Source: Streptomyces albofaciens JCM 4342 (GTDB lineage: Bacteria; Actinomycetota; Actinomycetes; Streptomycetales; Streptomycetaceae). From it: DNA of 64,000 bases. The notes under the pieces are model-generated. The model searched no databases. It was given only the letters and a program-made list of their open reading frames with translations, and had not been told where the DNA came from. The position numbers and the translations under genes were made by a program. Below are positions 33,236-40,577 of this stretch, piece after piece. The stretch lies in the NCBI RefSeq assembly GCF_008634025.1, contig NZ_PDCM01000002.1, positions 1,302,001 through 1,366,000 of the forward strand, written 5' to 3'. Position 1 is the first letter of the stretch; each line of letters begins with the position of its first letter.

Positions 33236-33576
33236 ACGAACTCACTCCTTGGAAGCTGGCGAGGCCGCGCCGGTCGGTCCGCATTCGATACGGGCTACCC
33301 GGGCAGCGGGCGTGGCACACCTCGCCCCGAGGGGGTGGGTGGGCACGTCGGCAGAGGCTATCGGATCGCCGGATGCGGCCGTTCACCGCGCATTCACCGC
33401 ACGATCGAGTGACCGCCGGCGGCGCCTGCCGCGATCATCATGGTGGATCGGGGCGCCAAGGAACAACTGACACCCGGCCGAGCACCGGACATCGCGCCGG
33501 TTATGGGGGCTGTGGGTGGGTGTGGGGGGAATGGGCGTGGGACTGCGGGGCGGGTGAAGGGGGAGGGGTCAGCGCG

Positions 33577-33664
33577 GGGCGGGGCGGGTGCCGACGCCGG
33601 GCGGGGCGGGTGCCGACGCGGGGCGGGGCGGGTGCCGACGCGGGGCGGGGCGGGTTTCAACGCC
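33577..33664. repeat. Four tandem 22-bp G-rich repeats
   Basis: Units start at 33577, 33599, 33621 and 33643. Each contains GGGCGGGGCGGGTGCCGACG (the fourth has TTTCAACG in place of TGCCGACG). The plus strand carries many G-triplets with short spacers and could form G-quadruplexes. Confidence 0.85.
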
Positions 33665-33766
33665 GGGCGACGCTCCTACAGGCCCAGCCCCACATACCCC
33701 CACCGGGGGTCTACCCAGCGGAGACGCGCGGGAAGCGCGCGCCAGGCGGGGCGGGGCGGGCGGGGC

Positions 33767-33825
33767 GGGCCGTCAGGGGAGGGGCAGGGCGGGGCGTCCG
33801 CACCCTGCCCCTCCCCTGACGGCCC
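33767..33825. terminator. Very strong inverted repeat, possible bidirectional terminator
   Basis: The arms are 23 bases each and perfectly complementary (33767-33789 and 33803-33825), with a 13-base loop. It is not adjacent to any gene's 3' end, so calling it a terminator is uncertain. It could insulate the CDF promoter or mark the end of an unannotated small transcript. Confidence 0.5.
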
Positions 33826-33971
33826 ACCCACCCCACCCCGCATCGCCGCAGGTCAGCGCATGACAACGGTGTTCAGCGTCGCGTTGCCACATACCCCCCA
33901 CCCGTAGTTCACTGCAAAGGTCGACGGCAGCCGCCGGCGGCACGGGCGTGGCTCTTCGGGAGGCGTACGGC

Positions 33972-34919
33972 ATGGGCGCAGGACACGACCACGGGGCCGG
34001 CGGGCCGGCCGGGGGCGGCGCGGATTCCGGTACGGCGGCCGCCGCGTACCGCGGGCGGCTGCGCGGCGCGCTGGCGCTGACCTCGGGCGTCATGGTCGCC
34101 GAGATCGTCGGCAGCGCGGTCACCGGCTCGCTGGCGCTGCTGGCCGACGCGGGGCACATGGCCACCGACGTGGTGGGGTTGATCATGGCGCTGCTGGCGA
34201 TCCGCCTGGCGAACCGGCCGCCGTCGCCGCAGCGCACCTTCGGGCTCGCCCGCGCCGAGATCCTCGCGGCGGTGGCCAACGCGCTGCTGCTGTTCGGGGT
34301 CGGCGGGTACGTGCTGGTCACCGCCGTTCCGCGGTTCTTCGAGCCGGTCGAGGTCGAGGGCGGTACGGCCATGGTCTTCGGCGTCGTCGGTCTGCTGGCG
34401 AACCTGGTCTCGCTGGCCCTGCTGATGCGCGGGCAGCGCGACAGCCTCAACGTGCGCGGCGCGTTCCTGGAGGTGATGGCGGACGCGCTCGGGTCGGTGG
34501 CCGTCATCGTGGCGGCGCTGCTGGTCACCCTGACGGGCTGGTCCGCGGCGGACCCGATCGCCTCCCTCGTGATCGGCCTGATGATCGTCCCGCGGACCTG
34601 GAAGCTGTTCCGGGAGGCCCTGGACGTCCTGCTGGAGACGGCGCCGAAGGGCGTGGACATGACGGAGGTACGGGCGCATCTGCTGGCGCTGCCGGGCGTG
34701 ACGGGCGTCCACGACCTGCACGCCTGGACGATCACGTCCGGGATGCCGGTGCTCTCCGCCCACGTGGTCGTCGCCCCCGGGACGCTGGACCCGGCGGGCC
34801 ACGAGAAACTGCTGCACGACCTGCGCGGCTGCCTGGCGGGCCACTTCGCCGTCGAACACTGCACCTTCCAGCTCGAACCTGGCGGCCATACGGCACATGA
34901 GGCGCAGCCGTGCCCATGA
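33972..34919 (+). CDS. Cation diffusion facilitator (metal exporter)
   Basis: Six membrane helices and the CDF signature SLALLADAGHMATD in helix 2 give a HxxxD metal site. A cytoplasmic C-terminal domain (about 215-300) contains VHDLHAWTITSG. The N-terminus has a short His motif (GHDHG). In helix 5 the partner site reads EVMAD (ExxxD) rather than the HxxxD of zinc-specific members, so metal choice (Zn, Mn, Fe or Co) is open. The ATG at 33972 has GGGAGG eight bases upstream; a GTG at 33948 would add eight residues. No regulator is adjacent. Confidence 0.88.
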   Translation: MGAGHDHGAGGPAGGGADSGTAAAAYRGRLRGALALTSGVMVAEIVGSAVTGSLALLADAGHMATDVVGLIMALLAIRLANRPPSPQRTFGLARAEILAAVANALLLFGVGGYVLVTAVPRFFEPVEVEGGTAMVFGVVGLLANLVSLALLMRGQRDSLNVRGAFLEVMADALGSVAVIVAALLVTLTGWSAADPIASLVIGLMIVPRTWKLFREALDVLLETAPKGVDMTEVRAHLLALPGVTGVHDLHAWTITSGMPVLSAHVVVAPGTLDPAGHEKLLHDLRGCLAGHFAVEHCTFQLEPGGHTAHEAQPCP

Positions 34920-34961
34920 TGCGGGTGCGCCTGGGGCAGACTTGAGCGGCGAGGAGACCTA

Positions 34962-35588
34962 GTGACAAGGATGGGCATGCCGATCACACCTGCCAACGGA
35001 CAGACCGCCGGGAGCGCGGCGGTGAACCCGCCGGGCGGCGCCGCCGAACCGATCTTGCTGGAGCTGGTCGACGAGGACGGCACGACGATCGGCACCGAGG
35101 AGAAGCTCACCGCGCACCAGCCCCCGGGCCTGCTGCACCGGGCGTTCTCGGTCTTCCTGTTCGACGACCGGGGGCGGCTGCTGCTCCAGCGCCGGGCGCT
35201 GGGCAAGTACCACTCCCCCGGTGTCTGGTCCAACACCTGCTGCGGCCATCCGTACCCGGGCGAGACGCCGTTCGCCGCGGCGGCGCGGCGCACCGCCGAG
35301 GAACTGGGCGTGGCCCCGGCGCTGCTCGGCGAGGCCGGTACGGTCCGCTACAACCACCCGGACCCGGACTCCGGGCTGGTCGAGCAGGAGTACAACCACC
35401 TGTTCGTGGGCCTGGTGCGGGACGCCCCCCGGCCGGACCCGGAGGAGGTCGGCGAGATCGCGTTCGTGACCCCGCGGGAGCTGGCCGAGCGGCACGAGCG
35501 GGCGCCGTTCTCGGCGTGGTTCATGACCGTGCTGGACGCGGCGCGGCCGGCCGTACGGGAACTCACGGGGCCGGCGGCGGGCTGGTAG
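34962..35588 (+). CDS. idi: Isopentenyl-diphosphate delta-isomerase, type I
   Basis: This Nudix-fold enzyme interconverts IPP and DMAPP. Diagnostic motifs are LHRAFSVFLFDD, the catalytic Cys in WSNTCCGHP, the RRTAEELG Nudix helix and EYNHLFVG with the catalytic Glu region. The protein (208 aa) has an N-terminal extension of about 25 residues. The GTG at 34962 is chosen because GAGGAG lies six bases before it. It lies 9 kb from the hopanoid operon and would feed the same isoprenoid pool. It ends 26 bases inside the convergent ATPase gene. Confidence 0.95.
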   Translation: MTRMGMPITPANGQTAGSAAVNPPGGAAEPILLELVDEDGTTIGTEEKLTAHQPPGLLHRAFSVFLFDDRGRLLLQRRALGKYHSPGVWSNTCCGHPYPGETPFAAAARRTAEELGVAPALLGEAGTVRYNHPDPDSGLVEQEYNHLFVGLVRDAPRPDPEEVGEIAFVTPRELAERHERAPFSAWFMTVLDAARPAVRELTGPAAGW

Positions 35589-36069
35589 GCCCGTCCGCCG
35601 ACGGGGCGAGCGGCAGTTCGGCCCAGACCGCCTTGCCGCCGCTCGCCGTGTGCTCGACGTCGCACTTGCCGCCCGCCTCGGCCGTGAGCATCTTGACCAG
35701 CCACAGGCCGCGCCCGCCGATGTCGTCCTCGTCCGCCTCGACGGCCTTGGGGCGGTACGGGTGGTCGTCCTCGACGGCGATCCGGACCCAGCCCGCGCCG
35801 ACGGTGACCTCGACGGCGATCTCCGGGGAGAGCAGCGCCGCGTGCTGCACCGCGTTGGTGACCAGTTCGGAGGTGATCAGCAGCAGGGCGTCCACGACCT
35901 CCTCGGCGGCGGGTACGCGCTGCTGGGCGAGCAGGTCCCGGACCGCGTGCCGCGCCTGGGGCACCGAGGACTCCAGTGCCGGCGCGGTGAAGCGCCAGAC
36001 ACCTTCGTACGCGAGCGGTGCGGTCAGCTCCTCGGGGGGTTCGGCCGGGGGTCCGGAAGACATCCTCAC
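35563..36069 (-). CDS. RsbW-like ATP-binding protein
   Basis: This single-domain GHKL ATPase (168 aa) has N box LLITSELVTNAVQHA, G1 box IAVEDDHPYRP and G2 segment GGRGLWLVKMLTAEAG. There is no sensor or phospho-acceptor. Such proteins act as anti-sigma factors or serine kinases in Streptomyces partner-switching. The GTG at 36069 is used; an ATG two codons in (36063) is equally possible. A near-perfect 20-base palindrome lies 19 bases upstream and could be the operator. Confidence 0.82.
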   Translation of the reverse strand: MRMSSGPPAEPPEELTAPLAYEGVWRFTAPALESSVPQARHAVRDLLAQQRVPAAEEVVDALLLITSELVTNAVQHAALLSPEIAVEVTVGAGWVRIAVEDDHPYRPKAVEADEDDIGGRGLWLVKMLTAEAGGKCDVEHTASGGKAVWAELPLAPSADGPTSPPPAP

Positions 36070-36087
36070 GCATCGAGTGTTGGTTCT

Positions 36088-36107
36088 GGGTTGGTCCGGA
36101 CCGACCC
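36088..36107. promoter_or_regulatory. 20-bp palindrome upstream of an RsbW-like gene
   Basis: GGGTTGGTCCGGACCGACCC is an inverted repeat without spacer, with nine of ten arm bases pairing. It sits 19-38 bases before the GTG of the ATPase gene on the minus strand, a good place for a repressor site. The regulator is unknown. Confidence 0.45.
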
Positions 36108-36200
36108 GCTGAACAGAAGTCAGCTTCTATCGACGCCTTCTGACCGATAACGCAATCGGCGATCGGCCCTACGACCGATCCTGACCTGTTTGTTTTCCGT

Positions 36201-36872
36201 TCAAGGATTGCCGGATGAGGCCGGTGGGTGGCCGGTGGCGTCCGGTGCGCCGCCCCGCGCGGCGCCGTCGCCGCCCGCCACCATGCCGACGATCCGCCGG
36301 CCGCCGACCCCCATCGCGATCAGGCCGAGCCCGTCGAAGAGCAGCGCGAGGGAGAAGAAGCAGCCGATCACGTACCGGCTGCTGTGCGGCCAGTCGCCGA
36401 GCACCAGCACGCCCAGCAGGATGCCGAAGGCCCCCTGCACCAGCGTCCAGCCGAACTGCGGCCCCCGGACGACCGCGCCGCCGACGAGCCGGAAGACGCC
36501 GCCGGTCAGGAAGAGCAGCGCGGCGAACATCGTCAGGCCCGCGGCGGCGACCTCCGGCTGGCGGATGACGACCACGCCCGCCGCGATGTTCAAAGCCGCC
36601 ACGATCACCGCGAGCCAGAAGAAGCCGGCGCCGCGCGACTGGATCGCGTGCAGCAGCCCCACCACGCCGCCGATCAGCAGCAGCCAGCCGAACAGCAGCA
36701 TCGAGGTGAGGGTCGCGAAGCCGACGTACACCAGACCCACCAGGCCCGCGAGCACCAGGATCGCGCCGAGCACCGACAGCCAGGCGAAGCCGCGGCGCAG
36801 CTCGCCCGCTTCCCGCGTGCCCGGGGACGTGCCGCGCGCCGAGCGCTTCGAGGATCTCTTCGTGCCGATCAT
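36201..36872 (-). CDS. HdeD/DUF308-family membrane protein
   Basis: This 223-residue membrane protein has six hydrophobic segments arranged as three similar pairs. Motifs of the LxxGxxxLxxGxxxLxxA type (VLGAILVLAGLVGLVYVG, LTGGVFRLVGG) are typical of HdeD-like proteins linked to acid or envelope stress. A basic Lys/Arg/Ser-rich head precedes helix 1 and a Gly/Pro/Ala-rich tail follows the last helix. The ATG at 36872 has GAGGAGGA seven bases upstream. It is a single-gene unit on the minus strand; function is by family only. Confidence 0.83.
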   Translation of the reverse strand: MIGTKRSSKRSARGTSPGTREAGELRRGFAWLSVLGAILVLAGLVGLVYVGFATLTSMLLFGWLLLIGGVVGLLHAIQSRGAGFFWLAVIVAALNIAAGVVVIRQPEVAAAGLTMFAALLFLTGGVFRLVGGAVVRGPQFGWTLVQGAFGILLGVLVLGDWPHSSRYVIGCFFSLALLFDGLGLIAMGVGGRRIVGMVAGGDGAARGGAPDATGHPPASSGNP

Positions 36873-36942
36873 CACCGTCCTCCTCACGGACGCCTTTGTC
36901 CCGGTATACCTCGTTCGGCACCGGACGGCAGCGCACGCACGT

Positions 36943-36981
36943 CAGCAGGCCCGGTGCTCGTGATGAGCACCGGGCCTGCTG
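36943..36981 (-). terminator. Terminator downstream of the initiator tRNA
   Basis: A perfect 17-base stem (CAGCAGGCCCGGTGCTC) with a five-base loop starts six bases beyond the tRNA 3' end in the direction of transcription. Confidence 0.8.
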
Positions 36982-36987
36982 CGGAAG

Positions 36988-37061
36988 TAGCGGGGACAGG
37001 ATTTGAACCTGCGACCTCTGGGTTATGAGCCCAGCGAGCTACCGAGCTGCTCCACCCCGCG
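36988..37061 (-). tRNA. tRNA-fMet (CAT), initiator
   Basis: The 74-base gene folds into a standard cloverleaf with anticodon loop CTCATAA. Initiator hallmarks are present: an unpaired 1-72 position (C1 opposite U72) and three G-C pairs next to the anticodon loop (GGG/CCC). The T stem has a G-U closing pair. CCA is not encoded; the next bases are CTT. It is a lone tRNA gene with its own terminator. Confidence 0.95.
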
Positions 37062-37114
37062 TCGGTTTCCACCACCTTACGGGGTGCCGGACCGTACGCC
37101 AAATCCCCGGGCGG

Positions 37115-37363
37115 TCACTTCCCGGTGAGGTGCGCGGTCAGGCGGGACAGCAGGATCACGCAGACCCGCAGCCGCCGCTCCTCGGGACCGCACGTGTCGC
37201 GGATGGCGGCGTCGAGGGTACGGGCGCGCTGTTCGCGTTCGCGTCGCAGGCGGGCGCGGCCGGCGTCGGTGATGTGCACCAGAAGTTTGCGGCCGTCACC
37301 GGGGTGCGGCTCGTGGTCGGCGGCTTCCTGGGCGAACGGGGCCCCGGTGTCCCCGCGCGCCAC
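37115..37363 (-). pseudogene. Truncated MarR-family regulator (C-terminal remnant)
   Basis: The frame ending at 37115 encodes HPGDGRKLLVHITDAGRARL followed by a basic helix and RRLRVCVILLSRLTAHL. This matches the beta-wing and C-terminal dimerisation helix of MarR regulators. The N-terminal helices and recognition helix are missing; upstream the frame runs into the 3' end of the ABC-F gene. At most 82 residues could be made from GTG at 37363. I treat it as a decayed gene; it could also be a reading-frame survivor after deletion fused the two loci. Confidence 0.6.
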
Positions 37364-37387
37364 CAGCGCCTGGCCCCGGGCGCGACC

Positions 37388-37423
37388 GTCCGGATCGGCC
37401 TCAGCGTCCGGATCGGCCTCAGC
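37388..37423. repeat. 18-bp tandem duplication across the ABC-F stop codon
   Basis: GTCCGGATCGGCCTCAGC occurs at 37388-37405 and again at 37406-37423 without change. The second copy contains the ABC-F stop (37419-37421), so the duplication placed a second in-phase stop-like word beyond it. Confidence 0.85.
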
Positions 37424-39104
37424 GGAAGCGCTCGGTGCTGCGCCCGGCCCCGACCTCGATCCGGCGGGTGGTGTGCACCGCCTCCAGCATCCGCCGGTCG
37501 TGCGTGACCAGCAGCAGCGTCCCCTGGTAGGAGGCGAGCGCGGACTCCAGCTGTTCGATCGCCGGCAGGTCGAGGTGGTTGGTCGGCTCGTCCAGGACCA
37601 GGAGGTTGACGCCGCGGCCCTGGAGGAGGGCGAGCGCGGCGCGGGTCCGCTCGCCCGGGGAGAGCGTGGCGGCGGGCCGGAGCACGTGGGCCGCCTTGAG
37701 GCCGAACTTGGCGAGCAGCGTCCGTACGTCGGCCGGGGACATCTCCGGTACGGCGTTGCGGAACGCGTCCGCCAGCGGCTCGTCCCCGAGGAACGCGCCA
37801 CGCGCCTGGTCCACCTCGCCGACGACGACGCCGGGCCCCAGCGCGGCGTGCCCGGCGTCCAGCGGCAGCCGTCCCAGCAGGGCGGCCAGCAGGGTGGACT
37901 TGCCCGAGCCGTTGGGGCCGGTGACGGCGACCCGGTCCGCCCAGTCGATCTGGAGGTCCACCGGGCCGAAGCGGAAGTCACCGCGCCGCACCTCGGCGCC
38001 GCGCAGGGTGGCCACCACCGCGCCCGCGCGCGGCGCGGCGGCGATCTCCATGCGCAGCTCCCACTCCTTGCGCGGCTCCTCGACGGCGTGGGCGTCCAGG
38101 CGCTCGATCATGCGCTGGGTCTGCTTGGCCTTGGCGGCTTGCTTCTCGGTGGACTCCGTGCGGAACTTGCGGCCGATCTTGTCGTTGTCGGCGGCCTTGC
38201 GCCGGGCGTTCTTGACGCCCTTCTCCATCCAGTTGCGCTGGAGGTGGGCGCGGGCCTGGAGGGCGGCCCGGGTCTCCGCGTACTCGTCGTACTCCTCACG
38301 GGCGTGCCGCCGGGCCCGCTCGCGCTCCTCCAGGTACGCCTCGTAGCCGCCGCCGTAGGTGTTGACCTGCTGCTGGGCGAGGTCCAGTTCGACGACTCGG
38401 GTGACCGTACGGGTCAGGAACTCGCGGTCGTGGCTGACCAGGACCGTGCCGGCGCGCAGGCCGGTGACGAACTCCTCCAGCCGGGCCAGGCCGTCCAGGT
38501 CGAGGTCGTTGGTGGGCTCGTCCAGCAGGAAGACGTCGTAGCGGGAGAGCAGCAGCGAGGCGAGGGAGGCGCGGGCGGCCTGGCCGCCGGACAGGGAGGT
38601 CATGGGCTGGTCGAGGCCGACGGCGAGGCCGAGCTGGGCGGCCGTCTCCTCGGCGCGCTCGTCGAGGTCGGCGGCGCCGAGCGAGAGCCAGCGCTCCAGG
38701 GTGGTGGCGTACGCGTCGTCGGCGCCGGGCGCCCCGTCGACCAGCGCCTGGGTGGCGGTGTCCAGGGCCGCCTGGGCCGCGGTGACGCCGGTGCGGCGGG
38801 CGAGGAAGGCGCGTACCGACTCTCCCCCGGACTCCGTACGGGAGGCGCCACCACGGTTCAGGTCGGGTTCCTGCGGGAGGTGGCCGACGGTCGCGGTGGG
38901 CGGGCTCAGGCTCAGCCGGCCCTCCTCCGGGGTGTCCAGCCCGGCCAGCAGGCGCAGCAGCGTGGACTTGCCGGCGCCGTTGGCGCCGACCAGGCCGATG
39001 ACGTCCCCGGGGGCGACCACGAGGTCGAGGCCGGAGAACAGGACGCGTTCGCCGTGGCCGGCGGCGAGCGACTTGGCGACGAGGGTGGCGGCGGTGGCAG
39101 ACAT
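37419..39104 (-). CDS. ABC-F family ATPase (ribosome-associated)
   Basis: Two ABC domains lie in one soluble chain of 561 residues. Walker A1 is GANGAGKST (40-48) with signature SLSGGQAARA and Walker B LLDEPTNDLDL. Walker A2 is GPNGSGKST with signature LSPGERTRAAL and LLDEPTNHLDLP. A charged helical linker (about 230-320) joins them, as in ABC-F proteins that bind the ribosomal E site; some members give antibiotic resistance, others tune translation. No membrane domain is present. I use the ATG at 39104; no strong ribosome binding site precedes it. The 3' end is duplicated. Confidence 0.92.
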   Translation of the reverse strand: MSATAATLVAKSLAAGHGERVLFSGLDLVVAPGDVIGLVGANGAGKSTLLRLLAGLDTPEEGRLSLSPPTATVGHLPQEPDLNRGGASRTESGGESVRAFLARRTGVTAAQAALDTATQALVDGAPGADDAYATTLERWLSLGAADLDERAEETAAQLGLAVGLDQPMTSLSGGQAARASLASLLLSRYDVFLLDEPTNDLDLDGLARLEEFVTGLRAGTVLVSHDREFLTRTVTRVVELDLAQQQVNTYGGGYEAYLEERERARRHAREEYDEYAETRAALQARAHLQRNWMEKGVKNARRKAADNDKIGRKFRTESTEKQAAKAKQTQRMIERLDAHAVEEPRKEWELRMEIAAAPRAGAVVATLRGAEVRRGDFRFGPVDLQIDWADRVAVTGPNGSGKSTLLAALLGRLPLDAGHAALGPGVVVGEVDQARGAFLGDEPLADAFRNAVPEMSPADVRTLLAKFGLKAAHVLRPAATLSPGERTRAALALLQGRGVNLLVLDEPTNHLDLPAIEQLESALASYQGTLLLVTHDRRMLEAVHTTRRIEVGAGRSTERFR

Positions 39105-39160
39105 CAGACCGTCGATCGTATCCGGCCGCCTTCGAGTGGTCGCCCCAATATCTCCGCCCC

Positions 39161-39219
39161 CCGACAGGCACCGCGCCCTCCCGACGGGCACCGCGCCCCC
39201 CGACAGGCCCCGCGCCCCC
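39161..39219. repeat. Three tandem ~20-bp C-rich repeats in a divergent promoter region
   Basis: Three copies of CCGACnGGCnCCGCGCCC start at 39161, 39181 and 39200. They occupy most of the spacer between the divergent ABC-F and enoyl-CoA hydratase genes, so they overlap at least one promoter. Confidence 0.7.
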
Positions 39220-39243
39220 GGCAAGCGCCTTACCATCCGGAGC

Positions 39244-39996
39244 ATGGAACCGGGGATCATCACACGCGTCAGCGACGGCACGGCGACCGTCACCCTCAGC
39301 CATCCCGCCAAGCGCAACGCCATGACGACGGACATGTGGCGGGAGCTGCCGCCGCTGCTGGACCGGCTGGCGGCGGACCGTGCCGTACGGGTGCTGGTGC
39401 TGACCGGCGCGGGCGGTACGTTCTGCGCGGGGGCCGACATCGGGTCGCTGCGCGGGTCGGCGGGGGCGGAGAAGGGGCTGGCGACGGCCGCCGAGGAGGC
39501 GCTCGCGGCGTTCCCCAAGCCGACGCTGGCGGCGATACGCGGCTACTGCGTGGGCGGCGGCTGCCAGTTGGCGGTGGCGTGCGATCTGCGGTTCGCGGAG
39601 GAGGGCGCGCAGTTCGGGGTGCCGCCCGCGAAGCTGGGGATCGTCTACCCGGCCTCGTCCACCCGGCGGCTGGTCCGCCTGGTGGGCCCGTCGGCCGCCA
39701 AGTACCTGCTGTTCTCGGGCGAGTTGATCGACTGTGCGCGGGCGCTGCGGACCGGGCTGCTGGACGAGGTGCTGCCCGAGGGCGGGCTGGACAAGCGGGT
39801 GGCGCGGTTCACCGCCGTACTGGCGAGCCGGTCGCAGCTGACGCAGGCCGCGGCGAAGGAGTTCGCGGACGGCCCGGCGGACGCGGAGCGGGTCGCGCAC
39901 TGGGAGGCGCAGGCGCACGGGAGCGGCGACACCGCGGAGGGTGTCGCCGCCTTCCTGGAACGCCGGGAGCCGCGTTTCACCTGGTCCGTGAGGTGA
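39244..39996 (+). CDS. Enoyl-CoA hydratase/isomerase family protein
   Basis: This crotonase-fold protein of 250 residues has the CoA/oxyanion segments TFCAGADIGSL and RGYCVGGGCQLAVACDLRFA. The active-site region FGVPPAKLGIVYPASS lacks the Glu of true hydratases at the usual PExxLG position, so isomerase, hydrolase or lyase chemistry is possible. The ATG at 39244 has CCGGAG immediately upstream. It is monocistronic, and a hairpin spans its stop codon. Substrate unknown. Confidence 0.85.
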   Translation: MEPGIITRVSDGTATVTLSHPAKRNAMTTDMWRELPPLLDRLAADRAVRVLVLTGAGGTFCAGADIGSLRGSAGAEKGLATAAEEALAAFPKPTLAAIRGYCVGGGCQLAVACDLRFAEEGAQFGVPPAKLGIVYPASSTRRLVRLVGPSAAKYLLFSGELIDCARALRTGLLDEVLPEGGLDKRVARFTAVLASRSQLTQAAAKEFADGPADAERVAHWEAQAHGSGDTAEGVAAFLERREPRFTWSVR

Positions 39997-40014
39997 ATCG
40001 AGCGGCTCCCGGCG
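39961..40014 (+). terminator. Hairpin spanning the enoyl-CoA hydratase stop codon
   Basis: Outer arms CGCCGGGAGCCGC (39961-39973) and GCGGCTCCCGGCG (40002-40014) are perfectly complementary. A second inner pairing TTCACCT/AGGTGAA continues the stem across a short internal loop. Confidence 0.65.
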
Positions 40015-40042
40015 GGTTGTGCGACGGGCGGGCCCCCGTGGG

Positions 40043-40438
40043 TCAGGTGACCTCGCCGTCCGTCTTGAGGGTCAGGCGTACCTGGGTGTCGGCGGTGCCG
40101 TTGTTGGTGGCGCAGGCGGTGTAGTCGCCCGCGCCGGGCCAGCCGGCCCAGGTGTCCCGCAGTTCCGCGGCGTGCGCGGTGACCAGGCCGGGCGAGCCGG
40201 TGCCGGGCACGGTCGCGCCCTGGTACTGGAGCTTGAACCCGGCGCCCCGGCCCGTCGCCCTGCCGTCCACGCGCACCGTGTGCTGCGCGGTCTGCTGCAC
40301 GCAGCGCTGCTCCCCGGGGTGCAGGGTCCCGCCGTAGAACTGCGAGGCCGCGGCCGGTCCGGCGGCCGACAGGGCCAGTCCGGCGACCGAGGCGGCGGCG
40401 CACGCGACGCCGATGACGGTGGTGGTCCTGCGGTTCAT
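40043..40438 (-). CDS. Small secreted protein of unknown function
   Basis: A 131-residue protein has a clear signal peptide (MNRRTTTVIG, hydrophobic Ala/Leu core, AAAS near residue 31). The mature part of about 100 residues contains two Cys (EQRCVQQ and YTACATN), probably disulfide-bonded, and alternating beta-type sequence. I do not recognise a family. The ATG at 40438 is preceded by AAGGAAG. It is transcribed alone on the minus strand, between convergent and divergent neighbours. Confidence 0.75.
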   Translation of the reverse strand: MNRRTTTVIGVACAAASVAGLALSAAGPAAASQFYGGTLHPGEQRCVQQTAQHTVRVDGRATGRGAGFKLQYQGATVPGTGSPGLVTAHAAELRDTWAGWPGAGDYTACATNNGTADTQVRLTLKTDGEVT

Positions 40439-40577
40439 CTTCCTTCGCCCCCTGAGTCGTCGGTGGTGCGGCACCCAGGAAGCTAGGCGCGGTGAACGCC
40501 CGGAAAGCAGACCGTTACGTGTCCGCTTCCCGTCCGATGAGGGTCCGTCGTGGCCGCCGCGGCGACATACTTGACGC

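Larger units (their letters stand above)
33236..33971. other. Divergent intergenic region, repeat-rich, no gene
   Basis: This 736-base spacer separates the leftward envelope operon from the rightward CDF gene. It contains a 22-bp G-rich tandem array (33577-33664), further GGGGCGGG runs to about 33770, and a 23-base perfect hairpin (33767-33825). The long open frames here translate to Gly/Arg/Ala repeats and are not credible genes. The two promoters should lie at its ends. Confidence 0.6.

Noticed and set aside
33440..33907. Gly/Arg/Ala-rich open frames through the repeat region
   Set aside because: They are produced by translating 22-bp G-rich repeats and exist in all three forward frames with no domain or start signal.
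36988..37061. tRNA 1-72 mismatch as evidence of a defective tRNA
   Set aside because: A 1-72 mismatch is a required initiator feature; the rest of the cloverleaf is intact and it has its own terminator.
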